A stretch of DNA of 64,000 bases from JBBRHQ01 sp963815645 (GCA_963815645.1 CAWFHL010000001.1:2294001-2358000); one strand, 5' to 3'; counted from the first letter of the stretch, positions 25,285 through 33,962 are shown. Numbers and translations are program-made. The notes: generated by a model from the sequence alone, not told the origin.

Positions 25285-26529
25285 TTGGCCTCGGCGACCA
25301 CCTTCGCGTTTCGGGCGATGGACCTCGGCGGGGTCAGCTCGAGCGGCGAGATCCAGGCCGACTCGAAAGCCCAGGTCTCCGAGCAGTTGCGACAGCGCGG
25401 CCTGATCGTCCTCGACGTCTCGGAGAAGTCGAGCCCGCTCAACATCGAGGAATTGTTCAAGCGCTGGCAGGGGGTGAAGACCCGTGACCTGGCGATTTTC
25501 GCCCGCCAGTTCGCGACCCTGGTGGCCTCGGGAATGCCGATGCTGCGAACCCTTCAGACACTCGCCGAGCAATCCGAGGACGAGCTGCTCAAGGAGGCGA
25601 TCTCCGGTCTCCACGACGACGTCGAGGCGGGAAGCTCGCTGGAGGCGGCGATGGAGCGCCACCCGAAGGTCTTCGACCGCCTGATGCGCTCGATGGTGCG
25701 TTCGGGGGAGCAGTCGGGCCGCCTCGACGATGCCCTCGACCGGATCGCCTTCCACCTGGAGAAGATGGACACCCTGCGCCGCCAGGTGCGCTCGGCGTTG
25801 ATGTACCCGTCCTTCGTCTTCGTCTTCGCGATCCTCGTCCTGCTCGCGGTGGTGATGTTCATCATCCCCGTGTTCGTCGGCGTCTTCAACGAGCTGGCCG
25901 CGGAGACCCCGGGAGTGAGCGCCAACCTGCCGATACCCACCCAGATTTGCGTCTCGGCCTCGAACGCCCTGACCGGCTACTGGTTTGTCATCTTCCCGGT
26001 GCTGATCGCGATCGTCATCGCCTTGCTGCGATGGAAGAAGACCGATCGCGGCCGCGCCGTCTGGGACAGGACGAAGCTCCGCGTCCCCTTCAAGATCGGC
26101 GACGTCGTGCAGAAGGTCGCCCTCGCCCGCTGGTCGCGCACCTTCTCCGGGGCGATCTCCTCCGGAGTGCCGATGCTGCAGGCGATCAAGCTGACCGGCG
26201 AGACCTCGGGCAACGTCGTGGTCGAGAACGCGATGGAGGAGATGTACTCCTCGGTCAAGAAGGGCGGCTCGATCGCCGGCCCGATCGAAGCCGAGCCGAT
26301 CTTCCCGGCGATGGTCTCCCACATGGTCGCGGTCGGCGAGGAGACCGGCCAGCTCGAGCACATGCTGAGCAAGATCGCCGACTTCTACGAGACCGAGGTC
26401 GACGCCAAGGTGAAGGCGCTGACCTCGCTGATCGAGCCGCTGATGATCGTCTTCGTCGGCGGGGTCGTCGGCTTCATCGTGATCGCGATGTACTTGCCGA
26501 TCTTCACGATCTACAACAACATCCGCTAG
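25285..26529 (+). CDS. pilC: Type IV pilus inner-membrane platform protein PilC
   Basis: 414 residues from a TTG at 25285 preceded by AGGAGGAGC. It has the two tandem GspF domains: first FARQFATLVASGMPMLRTLQTLAEQ...MVRSGEQSGRLDDAL, second RWSRTFSGAISSGVPMLQAIKLTGETSGN...MVAVGEETGQLEHML. The TM helices are SALMYPSFVFVFAILVLLAVVMFIIPVFVGVF, GYWFVIFPVLIAIVIALL and the C-terminal LTSLIEPLMIVFVGGVVGFIVIAMYLPIF. It anchors the PilB/PilT motors and extracts or inserts pilin subunits. Confidence 0.94.
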   Translation: MASATTFAFRAMDLGGVSSSGEIQADSKAQVSEQLRQRGLIVLDVSEKSSPLNIEELFKRWQGVKTRDLAIFARQFATLVASGMPMLRTLQTLAEQSEDELLKEAISGLHDDVEAGSSLEAAMERHPKVFDRLMRSMVRSGEQSGRLDDALDRIAFHLEKMDTLRRQVRSALMYPSFVFVFAILVLLAVVMFIIPVFVGVFNELAAETPGVSANLPIPTQICVSASNALTGYWFVIFPVLIAIVIALLRWKKTDRGRAVWDRTKLRVPFKIGDVVQKVALARWSRTFSGAISSGVPMLQAIKLTGETSGNVVVENAMEEMYSSVKKGGSIAGPIEAEPIFPAMVSHMVAVGEETGQLEHMLSKIADFYETEVDAKVKALTSLIEPLMIVFVGGVVGFIVIAMYLPIFTIYNNIR

Positions 26530-26696
26530 CGGCCGAGGCCCGATCCTGCGGCCGACGATGGAGTCCCATGGCCCAGCAACCGAGCAGTCCTCAGAGGGGG
26601 CAGATCTCCAACCTGCTCGGTGACGGCGCGGAGGGCCGGCCGGCGCCCCGCGGCCCTCGCCTCTAGCTCAGCCGGATCACCGCCCGCGACTGCCTG

Positions 26697-27170
26697 GTGG
26701 CTCTCGAGTTCGGGCGGGTCGACGACGGCCAGCGATCCGAGAACTGGGATGCCGTCAGCGAGTCATTCGGCTACCTGCGCGACGGCCCCGAGGGCCGCTG
26801 CCTGGGCTTCAGGGTCCGCGGCTTTTCCGGCTTCGACCCGGATCACCCCTGCGTGGAGCGGATCTGGCGTGGCCCGCGGTTCGACTCGTCGCAGCTGGGG
26901 TTGACGAGGCCGGCGACGCGATGGCCCACTTCGCCCTCGGCTACACGCTCTTCGAGCTGGGACAACTACAGGAGGCCTTTGGGCATCTCCGCTACTACAC
27001 CGAAATCGCCCCGGCCGGGAGCTGGAACTGGTGCTGGTTCGGGAGGGCGGCCGAGGCCCTCGGTGAGAATGAGGAGGCGCGCTCGGCCTACCGACGGGCG
27101 CTGGAGCTGGAAGCGGCAGGGCGCCGAGGAAACCGACGCGGCCGAGCTGCTGGCGCGGATCGACCCGTGA
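26697..27170 (+). CDS. TPR-repeat protein between pilC and pilA, frame breaks
   Basis: The readable protein is VALEFGRVDDGQRSENWDAVSESFGYL..., then, in a second frame, AMAHFALGYTLFELGQLQEAFGHLRYYTEIAPAGSWNWCWFGRAAEALGENEEARSAYRRALELEAAG, then back to the first frame for ETDAAELLARIDP. The middle contains two TPR-like helix pairs. Single-base indels near 26902 and 27118 explain the switches. The start is uncertain: a GTG at 26697 is used here, and an ATG at 26568 in the same frame (MAQQPSSPQRGQISNLLGDG) is separated from it by a TAG at 26664. The function is presumably in pilus assembly, from position only. Confidence 0.55.
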   Translation: MALEFGRVDDGQRSENWDAVSESFGYLRDGPEGRCLGFRVRGFSGFDPDHPCVERIWRGPRFDSSQLGLTRPATRWPTSPSATRSSSWDNYRRPLGISATTPKSPRPGAGTGAGSGGRPRPSVRMRRRARPTDGRWSWKRQGAEETDAAELLARIDP

Positions 27171-27380
27171 GGCTGGACGTTCGTGCAAGGCGGCCTGGAC
27201 GGCTGTTCGGGGCGGTAATCGGCTCGCTCAAGGGTCGGCCGGAATCGGGCCCTCAAACACCGGAAACCGCTCGATTTTGGCGGGATTCCTCCATGGATCT
27301 GGGGACGATCGGTACCGAGAAGTAAGGATGATGCGAAGCCAGGGCGGGTCGATAACTGAGACATGATCAATCGGCCAGGC

Positions 27381-27466
27381 CCAAGGTGCCAAAGGCAAAC
27401 CCGCCGCGAGGCGGAGGCGCAAAGCCAACGGGACTCCAGCTGGAGTCAGCCGGGCTTCCACCGGGG
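27381..27466 (+). ncRNA. Cyclic-di-GMP-I (GEMM-I) riboswitch upstream of pilA
   Basis: The conserved core is intact: AAAGGCAAACC (27391-27401), hairpin P1b CCGCC / GGCGG capped by a GCGA tetraloop (27401-27414, a GNRA loop as the class requires), then GGCGCAAAGCC (27416-27426). After that come a 6-bp hairpin GACTCC / GGAGTC (27432-27447) and the closing CAGCCGGGCTTCC (27447-27459). GGTG at 27385-27388 can pair with CACC at 27459-27462 to close the aptamer. It lies in a 364-bp gap and ends about 70 nt before the pilA start. Known GEMM-I RNAs control pili, flagella and competence genes. No obvious promoter was found between 27171 and 27385. Confidence 0.88.
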
Positions 27467-27513
27467 TCGCAAGACACCCACTGGGGGACACCAGCGGGGC
27501 ACTGGCAAAACAG

Positions 27514-27537
27514 ATAGGTCCATAGGAGGTACCTATG
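27514..27537 (+). promoter_or_regulatory. Hairpins over the pilA Shine-Dalgarno and start codon
   Basis: CATAGG (27521-27526) and CCTATG (27532-27537) form an inverted repeat that encloses AGGTA and includes the ATG at 27535. ATAGGT (27514-27519) can alternatively pair with ACCTAT (27531-27536), placing the AGGAGG in the loop. These mutually exclusive pairings could act as the translational output of the riboswitch. Confidence 0.45.
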
Positions 27538-27993
27538 CTGCTGCATAAGCTCCGCGAGCGGGTTGGCGCCCGCCTCTCGGGTGAGAGCGAGGCCGGTTTC
27601 ACCCTGGTCGAGCTCCTGGTCGTGATGCTGATCCTCGGCATCCTGGCCGCGATCGCGATCCCTGCCTTCTTCAACCAGAAGCAGAAGGCCAACGACGCGC
27701 AGGCCAAGGCCTACACGCACTCGGCCCAGGTCTCGATGGAGACGTTCGCCACAGACAACAACGGAAGCTACGCCACCGCCGACGTGGCGGCGCTAAGAGC
27801 GATCGAGCCCACGCTGACTGGCGCGAATCTCACGCTGTCAGGGCTCTCTGGCACCGCATACACGATCGACGTCACCGCCCCGGTCACCGGTAACCATTTC
27901 ATTCTGAGCCGGGCGGGCAACGGTCAGCTCACCTACACCTGCACGACGCAGGGGACGGGTGGCTGCCCGACAGGCGGGAACTGGGGCCAGTAG
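27535..27993 (+). CDS. pilA: Major type IV pilin PilA
   Basis: 152 residues. The leader MLLHKLRERVGARLSGESEAG ends at Gly, and the mature protein begins with Phe in FTLVELLVVMLILGILAAIAIPAFF, with Glu at +5: a textbook prepilin peptidase site and N-terminal assembly helix. The helix continues through NQKQKANDAQAKAYTHSAQVSMETFATDNNGSY. The globular part ends with a disulfide candidate (TYTCTTQGTGGCPTGGN). The ATG at 27535 has a strong AGGAGG 5 bases upstream. It is preceded by a c-di-GMP riboswitch and followed by a strong terminator, so it is probably an independent, highly expressed transcript. Confidence 0.95.
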   Translation: MLLHKLRERVGARLSGESEAGFTLVELLVVMLILGILAAIAIPAFFNQKQKANDAQAKAYTHSAQVSMETFATDNNGSYATADVAALRAIEPTLTGANLTLSGLSGTAYTIDVTAPVTGNHFILSRAGNGQLTYTCTTQGTGGCPTGGNWGQ

Positions 27994-28040
27994 TCGACTG
28001 ACCCCCGATCTGAGCCTGTGATCACGGCAGGCTTCGAGCA

Positions 28041-28072
28041 ACGAGAGCGGGCCCACCCGGGCCCGCTCTCGT
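28041..28072 (+). terminator. Strong hairpin terminator after pilA
   Basis: A 14-bp perfect stem (ACGAGAGCGGGCCC / GGGCCCGCTCTCGT) with a 4-nt loop lies 48 bp after the pilA stop. It is followed by GTTCCTG rather than a T-run. Confidence 0.8.
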
Positions 28073-28133
28073 GTTCCTGCCCGTCACGAGGGCCGAGGGC
28101 TAAGGCATGCGGCCACCCGGCCGATAGGAACCC

Positions 28134-29444
28134 TTGACGGTGAGCATTACCGCGGAAACCCCGATCGTCAGCATGATCAGCCGAGCGCTGCCGGGCGCCC
28201 TGCTGGCCGTCTGCCTGCTGGCGCCGCCCTCCGCGGCCGGGGCCGCCCCGAAGGGGCCGGCGCTGACCGGGACGGTGCCGCCCTCGCCGTCGACCTCGCT
28301 GACCCCGTTGATCAGGGGTCGGGCCGACGGGATCATCACCACGAGGAGGGGGCGCCCGTTCGAGGGCCGGATCGCTCCCAGGGGGTCCGGCCCGGTGACG
28401 ATCACGATCTACGCCGACCCCAACTGCAGCGGCGCCTCGCTGGCAACCGGCTCGGGTGACGAGCTCGAGGCAGGGGGGATCCCGGTGACGGTCGCCCCCG
28501 ACTCGACCACGACCTTCTACGCCAACGCCACCGATGGCGCCTCCAACGTCTCCCCCTGCTCGAACCCAGGCCTCACCTACCAGCAGGTGACCACCGGCCC
28601 GGGTCCGCCGTCGCCGGCCTCGGTCAGCCCGGCCTCGCCCGCCAACGACAACACCCCGAAGATCAGCGGAAGCTCCTCGCCGGGGACGACCGTGAAGCTG
28701 TTCGGCAGCCCGACCTGCACCGGCACCCCGCTCGGCTCGGGCAGCGCCACCGAGTTCGCCGCCGGTGGCATTCAGGCCTCGGTCGCCAACAACACCACGA
28801 CGACGATCTACGCCAGCGCCTCCCTGGCCGGGGTCAACTCGATCTGCTCCGCGACCTCGGTCACCTACCGCGAGGACTCGACACCCCCGCAGGTCCCGAC
28901 CCTGACCATTCATCCTGGAGCGCGGGCAAACGACAACAACCCACGGGTCAGCGGCAGTGCCCCCGGCGCGATCGCCGTGGGAATCCACGAGAACCCGAGC
29001 TGCAGCGACTCGGCCCTGGCCAGTGGCACCCCTGCCGAGCTGGCGGCGGGCTTCCCGTTCGAGGTCGAGGACAACAGCGTCACAAGCCTGTTCGCGATCG
29101 CCACCGACGCCGCCGGCAACTCATCGGGATGCTCGCCCGCCCCGGTCACCTACACCGAGGACTCGCTGGCGCCCCGTACCCGGATAACCCTCGCACCAGG
29201 CGCCAAGACCCGCCGGCGCACCGCGGTGTTCCGCTTCCTCGACGCGACCGGGAACCAGGGGACAGCCTTCCTCTGCAGGCTCGACCACGGCAAGTGGAGG
29301 CCCTGCCGCACCCCGCGCAAGTTCCGCCGGCTGCGCTTCGGCCGCCACGTCGTCCGCGTCAAGGCCACCGACAGCGCGGGCAACCGGGAGCGGGTCGGCG
29401 CCAAGCGCCGCTTCAAGGTGATCCGCCGGCACAGGCGCCACTAG
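28134..29444 (+). CDS. Secreted Ig-like repeat protein next to pilA
   Basis: About 436 residues (TTG 28134; GTG at 28140 is equally likely). A Sec signal peptide (SMISRALPGALLAVCLLAPPSAAGA) precedes three tandem Ig-like/fibronectin-like repeats of ~90-100 residues. Each has a D/N-rich lead (ANDNTPKISGSSSPGTTVKLF, ANDNNPRVSGSAPGAIAVGI), the pattern C-x-G-x-xLx-SG-xxx-EL/EF-AAGG, and a second Cys near YA.A. A fourth domain (RTRITLAPGAKTRRRTAVFRFLDATG...FLCRLDHGKWRPC) follows, then a strongly basic tail. It is probably cell-surface or extracellular, perhaps an adhesive partner of the pilus. Its position between pilA and pilD is the only functional hint. Confidence 0.7.
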   Translation: MTVSITAETPIVSMISRALPGALLAVCLLAPPSAAGAAPKGPALTGTVPPSPSTSLTPLIRGRADGIITTRRGRPFEGRIAPRGSGPVTITIYADPNCSGASLATGSGDELEAGGIPVTVAPDSTTTFYANATDGASNVSPCSNPGLTYQQVTTGPGPPSPASVSPASPANDNTPKISGSSSPGTTVKLFGSPTCTGTPLGSGSATEFAAGGIQASVANNTTTTIYASASLAGVNSICSATSVTYREDSTPPQVPTLTIHPGARANDNNPRVSGSAPGAIAVGIHENPSCSDSALASGTPAELAAGFPFEVEDNSVTSLFAIATDAAGNSSGCSPAPVTYTEDSLAPRTRITLAPGAKTRRRTAVFRFLDATGNQGTAFLCRLDHGKWRPCRTPRKFRRLRFGRHVVRVKATDSAGNRERVGAKRRFKVIRRHRRH

Positions 29445-29458
29445 CGCCCGGGTGGCCG

Positions 29459-29486
29459 GGCGCCCCGGCGGGCCCGCCGGGGCGCC
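29459..29486. terminator. Perfect 28-nt palindrome between the Ig-like gene and pilD
   Basis: GGCGCCCCGGCGGG followed directly by its reverse complement. As RNA it forms a very stable GC hairpin 14 bp after the Ig-like gene stop and 18 bp before the pilD start. It is likely a terminator, working in either direction. Confidence 0.65.
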
Positions 29487-29504
29487 TGGGAAGCTGCTCA
29501 CCTC

Positions 29505-30251
29505 TTGGCCGCCGCGGCTCTGATCGCATTCCTGGGCGGGCTGCTGATCGGCAGCTTCGTCACTGTGATTGCCCACCGGGTGCCGCGCGGACAGTCGATC
29601 GTCGGCCCTCGATCGCAATGCCCGGCCTGCGATGCGGAGATCGCCGCCTACGACAACATCCCGGTGATCTCCTGGGTCCTGCTGCGCGGACGGGCCCGCT
29701 GCTGCGGAGCGCCGATCTCGCCGCTTTACCCGCTCACCGAGCTGCTCGTCGGCGCGCTGTTCGCGGCGGCGATGCTGGTCGAATGGGGTGACCCTGCCGA
29801 GATCGCGATCGACATGGTGTTCATCGCGATGCTCGCCGCGGTGACCCTGACCGACCTCGAACAGCGGATCATCCCCAACCGGATCCTGCTCGCCGCCGCG
29901 ATCATCTGCGTCGCGATCGCCGTCCCCACCGATACCGGCGGGCTCGCGGAGCGGGCGATCGCCGCCGCCGCCGCGGGCGGGCTGCTGCTGCTCGCGGCCC
30001 TCGCCTACCCGAAGGGGATGGGCATGGGGGACGTCAAGCTGGCGGCGGTGATGGGCCTCTTCCTCGGCCGAAACATCGCCCCGGCGCTGTTCGTCGCCCT
30101 GCTCGCCGGCAGCGTCGTCGGCCTGGCGCTGATCGCCCGCCACGGGGCCGCCGGGCGGAAGATGGCGATCCCCTTCGGCCCGTTCCTCGCCTTGGGCGGG
30201 GTCGTGGGGATGCTCGCCGGCTCAGGGCTGATCGACCTCTACCTCGGCTAG
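29505..30251 (+). CDS. pilD: Prepilin peptidase PilD
   Basis: 248 residues from a TTG at 29505. It cleaves and N-methylates prepilins in the membrane. Seen: LLIGSFVTVIAHRVPRGQSIVGPRSQCPACDAEIAAYDNIPVISWVLLRGRARCCG (the cytoplasmic Cys-containing N-domain), catalytic Asp residues in TLTDLEQRIIPN and GMGMGDVKLAAVMG, and about seven TM helices. The second Cys pair is adjacent (ARCCGAPIS) instead of the usual CxxC, a small deviation in the zinc site. Substrates in this window are PilA and the PilV/PilW/PilX-like minor pilins. Confidence 0.93.
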   Translation: MAAAALIAFLGGLLIGSFVTVIAHRVPRGQSIVGPRSQCPACDAEIAAYDNIPVISWVLLRGRARCCGAPISPLYPLTELLVGALFAAAMLVEWGDPAEIAIDMVFIAMLAAVTLTDLEQRIIPNRILLAAAIICVAIAVPTDTGGLAERAIAAAAAGGLLLLAALAYPKGMGMGDVKLAAVMGLFLGRNIAPALFVALLAGSVVGLALIARHGAAGRKMAIPFGPFLALGGVVGMLAGSGLIDLYLG

Positions 30252-30275
30252 AGCCCCGAGTGGGCGGCCGTGGGG

Positions 30276-31190
30276 TCAGTCGCCGAGCGAGGCGCGGCGA
30301 GGGTGGCGGCTGAGCACCCGGTGGATCTTCAGCAGCTCGATCCGGTAGCTCTTTCCGCGGGAGCCGTAGACGAAGGTCTCCGGCAGTCCCGGCTCCAGCG
30401 CCAGCAGCTGGCAGCTCCGCGAGCCGACCAGGCAGCGGGCGTCGCCGAACACGGCGCTGACGTCTGAGGAGACCAGCAACAGCGCCTTCTTGGAGTCCGA
30501 GCTGACCCCCATGAAGATCGCGGCGGGGTGCTTGCGATCGGGCAGCTTGGTCAGCTCCGGCAGGCCGCGGCGCACCCTGACCCCGCCCTTTGCAGAGGCG
30601 GTCCCGGTCGACGAGGCGCTGCTGCCACCCGATCCGGCCCCGACGATCCGCACGTCGATCTCATAGGAGGCGTACTTGGTCTTCACCTTGACCGTCGAGC
30701 CGTCGCCTCCGCCCCCGCTCGCGGTACCGCCCGAGGTCGGCGGAGGGGAGGCCTGCACGCCCGAGCCGCTGCTCGACGGCGCCGCTCCCAGCGAGGCGCT
30801 CGGCGCGACGCCTCCGGGCGAGGCCGGGGCGCTCCCGCCCCCGGCGGCCGCGGGCTTCGCGTACTGCTGTCTGAAGGGGTCCTTGGCCCTGAGGGCGCGC
30901 AGCCGCCGCCGGTAATCGCGCAGGCCGGTGACCGAGTCGGCGAAGGTCGTGACTCGCGATCCGGCGCTCGCTGAGCCGGCAGCGGCGAGCCCCGCGCCCC
31001 CGGCCTGATCGCCGGAGCCGTCGCTCTTCCCGGAGCTGCTCAGCGCGAACGGGACGACGACGATCGCGACCAGCAGCAGGCCGACCAGGGGCAGCAGGTG
31101 GCGATCGCGCAGGTCGCCCGCCAGATGCCTGAGGAAATCGGGCACCTTGGCGTCGGGCAGCTTGATCTCCGGGCGCTTCAGCTGGTTCAT
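30276..31190 (-). CDS. Pilus-cluster membrane protein in the PilP position
   Basis: 304 residues. An N-terminal cytoplasmic ~32 residues, one TM segment (HLLPLVGLLLVAIVVVPFAL), a long Gly/Ser/Ala/Pro-rich linker (about 55-160), then a C-terminal domain (VRVRRGLPELTKLPDRKHPAAIFMGVSSDSKKALLLVSSDVSAVFGDARCLVGSRSCQLLALEPGLPETFVYG) with one Cys pair. It follows pilM-N-O with a 4-bp overlap (the start at 31190 lies inside pilO's end), where Gram-negative loci carry pilP. Sequence similarity to PilP is not evident; the role is inferred from position. Confidence 0.6.
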   Translation of the reverse strand: MNQLKRPEIKLPDAKVPDFLRHLAGDLRDRHLLPLVGLLLVAIVVVPFALSSSGKSDGSGDQAGGAGLAAAGSASAGSRVTTFADSVTGLRDYRRRLRALRAKDPFRQQYAKPAAAGGGSAPASPGGVAPSASLGAAPSSSGSGVQASPPPTSGGTASGGGGDGSTVKVKTKYASYEIDVRIVGAGSGGSSASSTGTASAKGGVRVRRGLPELTKLPDRKHPAAIFMGVSSDSKKALLLVSSDVSAVFGDARCLVGSRSCQLLALEPGLPETFVYGSRGKSYRIELLKIHRVLSRHPRRASLGD

Positions 31191-32069
31191 CGCGTCGCCC
31201 CGGTGTTGGCTGCCGTGGTCGCGGTCGCGCCCGCCCCCGAGGGTGTGGTCACCGGCGGGGTGGTCGAGGCGGGAGTGGCGGTCCCGGCCGCCCCCGGCCC
31301 GCTGGGTGAGGCGCCCGCCGTCAGCCCCTGTTCGGAAGGAGTGACGTAGGTCGTGACGGCGAAGGTCGCGTCGAGGTGGGGGAAGCCGAGATCGGAGTCT
31401 CCGTTCAGGGCGAAGCCGTCCAGGGTCAGCAGGCGCCCGTCGACGGCGACGCGCGAGCCCTTGGTGTGGACCATCGCGTCGATCCCGGAGATGAAGTCGG
31501 CGACATGGAAGAAGTCGCCGCTGAAGCTGAGGTCATAGGGCATCACACCGAGCCCGGCGGTCCCGATCGTGGCGCCGATCGGCAGCAGCGACGCCGCCGT
31601 CTCGGTTGGAGCGACGGTGGCGGAGGCCGGCACCGCGGTCGAGTCGCCGGACGCGGTCTCGCCCGAGGGCGGGGTACTCGGAGCCGGGGCCGCCGGGGCC
31701 GGCGCCGGCGCCAGGTTGGAAGTCGTCGAGGCGCCTGAGGCATCGCTGATCGAGATCGCGTCGAAACGGACCCTGGAGTGCTTCGCGATGCTGTTCACGC
31801 TCGACCAGGAGCGACGAGGTGTCATCGCTCTCCGGCACCGCCTTGCCGAGCACCACCAGCTGCTGGTAGTCGGAGGGGAACCCGCGCCGCGCGGCCGCGG
31901 CCTCTGCCGCCTTGCTCTGCGACTCGGCCAGCGAGGCCTGCGCCCGGTCCACCTGCTTGGAGAGGTCGTCGGCCTGCTGCCGCTTCGGGCCGAGCAGCAG
32001 GAGCCAGAAGGCGGCGGCGAGGGCCACCACCACCAGCATCACGATGATCATCCGGTTGGCGGCGCTCAT
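31187..32069 (-). CDS. pilO: Pilus alignment protein PilO-like, one frame break
   Basis: About 294 residues when an extra base near 31802 is removed. A TM helix near the start (MIIVMLVVVALAAAFWLLLLGPKRQQ) is followed by a coiled coil (ADDLSKQVDRAQASLAESQSKAAEAAAARRGF) and a ferredoxin-like C-terminal domain (MPYDLSFSGDFFHVADFISGIDAMVHTKGSRVAVDGRLLTLDGFALN). This is the PilO architecture, here with a Pro/Ala/Thr-rich insertion and tail. The start is the ATG at 32069, directly after pilN. It forms the inner-membrane alignment complex with PilM and PilN. Confidence 0.8.
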
Positions 32070-32070
32070 C

Positions 32071-32869
32071 TCAGCCCCCGGAGTCCGAGGTGGTCGAGGT
32101 GGTCGGTGTCGTCGTCGACGCGGGCGCGGAGCCCTCGGTGCTCGACGGGGCCGGGGCGGGGGTGGTCGGGGCGGTGCCCGTGTCCGCGGCTGGTGTCGGC
32201 GCGGCGTCAAAGGCGGCGACGATCTCGAACTGGGCGACGAAGTCGCGTGTCTGGCAGCCGGAGGAGCTGGTGCCGGCGCCGGACAGGGAAGGCGCGGCTC
32301 CGCCGCTCGACTGGTCGCTGCCTAGCTGCGAGGACTGCACGCCGACCCGGGTCACCCCGTCGATGTCATTCAGCGCGGAGACGAAGCGGGCGACGGCCTC
32401 CTGCCCCTTTGCGCAGCCGACCAGCTCCAGTGCCGGTCCTTGGACCGATCCGCGCAGGGCGATGTTGGCCTCACCGTCGATCTGCACGGCGGGGCTGGCC
32501 TTGCCGGTGAGGTTGGTGAGCCAGACGTCGTCGGGGAGGATCAAGCGAGAGCTCCCGCATCACCCGCTCCCAGTCGAAGCGGCTGTCGGCGAGGCTGGTC
32601 ACAGTCGCGACCCGCTGGTCGCGGACCGCGCCGAACTGGGTGTAGGCGGCGAGTCGCTGGGCCCGCGCCTTGGCGACGGCTTCCTGCTGCTTGAGGCGGG
32701 CGACCTCGGCCTTGCGGTCGGAGATCTGGTTGTCGGTGATCACCATCACGGTGACCCCGGCGAGCGCGGCGAGCAGGGCGCCGACGACGATGTAGGCGGC
32801 CGGGCCGCCCCGCATCGCGGCACGCTCGCCGCGGCGCTGTTCGGAGGGGATCAGATTGACGGGGCGCAT
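32071..32869 (-). CDS. pilN: Pilus assembly protein PilN, one frame break
   Basis: About 265 residues after repair of an indel near 32545 (MRELSL / LPDDVWLTNLTG). The N-terminus MRPVNLIPSEQRRGE is the conserved PilN motif (the NLLP-type peptide that binds PilM). One TM helix follows (AAYIVVGALLAALAGVTVMVIT), then a coiled coil (QISDRKAEVARLKQQEAVAKARAQRL) and a periplasmic domain with a C-terminal Thr/Pro/Ser-rich tail. The start at 32869 lies two bases after the pilM stop, so they are translationally linked. Confidence 0.88.
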
Positions 32870-32871
32870 CG

Positions 32872-33962
32872 TCAGCTCTCCAGGGCGAGTCCGTAGGAGA
32901 GGGTGAGGCGCGCGGCCGAGGCCTCGTCGTAGCCGGCGAGCGCCGGCGGGCGGCCGATCGCGAAAGGCAGTCCGATCACTTCCTGCATGTGCTCGGCCAG
33001 GCCCGGGATCGCGCTGACCCGGGGCCGCAGAGGACGACCTTCTCGATCGGCACGGCGCCCTCCTGGGCGCCGTAGAAGTCGAGCGACGTCCTCAGCTCGT
33101 CGAGCAGGGGAGACGCTCCCTCCTCGATCGCCCTGCGGGCCTGGAGCGCCGTCTGCGGGTCGCCGTCGATCTGCTCCAGCGGCCTGCCGAGCCCGACGTG
33201 GGCCAGCCACAGGCGGGCGTGCTCGAGCGGCAGCCCGGTGGATGGCGGCAAGGTCGGCGGCGGGGGCCTCCAGCCCGACCGGCGAGACCCGGGTGAAGAG
33301 GCAGGAGCTGCCCCGCGCGACGGCGAGGTTGGTGACCGCGCCGACGTGGCAGAACAGCGAGGCCGATGGCAGGCTGCTGGGGCGCCTCCCCGGCGCCGAC
33401 CGGCTGTTCCGCCGGGGCCGCCAGCGCCCGGATCAGCCCGAAGGCGGAGAGGTCGACGCCCACCGGCTGCAGGCCGGCGCTTCGCAGCGGCTCGAGCAGC
33501 GCGAGGATCATCTCGCGGCGGGCGGCGACGACGACCACGTCGACCTGCGCGGGCGAGCCCTCGGCGGCCGCGACCCCGCCGACCATCCGGTGGTCGAGGA
33601 CCGCCTGCTCGATCGGCATCGGGATCTGCTCCTGGGCCTGGAAGCGGACGGCCGCCTCGAGCTCGGTGGGGTCGTCGATCGCCGGCAGCCGCAGGTTGCG
33701 CACCACGACCCACTGGTTGGCGACTCCGAGGCGGACCCGGCGGCTCAGCCGGTGCTCGGAGAAGACGGCGCCCAGCGCCTCGGCCAACGCCTCGGGGTCG
33801 GCGACCTCGCCGTCGTGGAAGACCTCGGGCGCCAGCGGCGCGATCGCGGTGGCGGACAGCCTCGGGGCGCCGTTGGTCCGGACCTCGGCCGCGGCGATGC
33901 TGCCGGCCTCGATCTCGAGCCCGACCAGCGCATCGTCCTTTCTCTTCGTTAAGTTGGATCAT
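32872..33962 (-). CDS. pilM: Pilus assembly protein PilM (actin-like ATPase), several frame breaks
   Basis: About 362 residues when repaired. Readable pieces: DDALVGLEIEAGSIAAAEV (phosphate-1 motif), RVRLGVANQWVVVRNLRLPAIDDPTELEAAVRFQAQEQIPMPIEQAVLDH, VDVVVVAARREMILALLEPLRSAGLQPVGVDLSAFGLIRAL, CHVGAVTNLAVARG, and the C-terminal IPGLAEHMQEVIGLPFAIGRPPALAGYDEASAARLTLSYGLALE. This is the FtsA-like PilM fold. Frame breaks lie near 33945, 33370, 33235 and 33020, each consistent with one base. The start at 33962 follows a 99-bp AT-richer gap with a 7-bp inverted repeat (34027-34048) that may hold the promoter. PilM binds the PilN tail in the cytoplasm. Confidence 0.85.

Noticed and set aside
24121..26361. 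746-residue open frame on the minus strand across pilT2/pilC
   Set aside because: His/Asp/Arg-rich shadow of the plus-strand genes, whose motifs are unmistakable; typical of GC-rich codon positions.
27321..27356. TAAG ... GTCGATAA as a sigma-28 promoter for pilA
   Set aside because: Spacing is about 21 nt instead of 15 and the -35 is poor; not supported.
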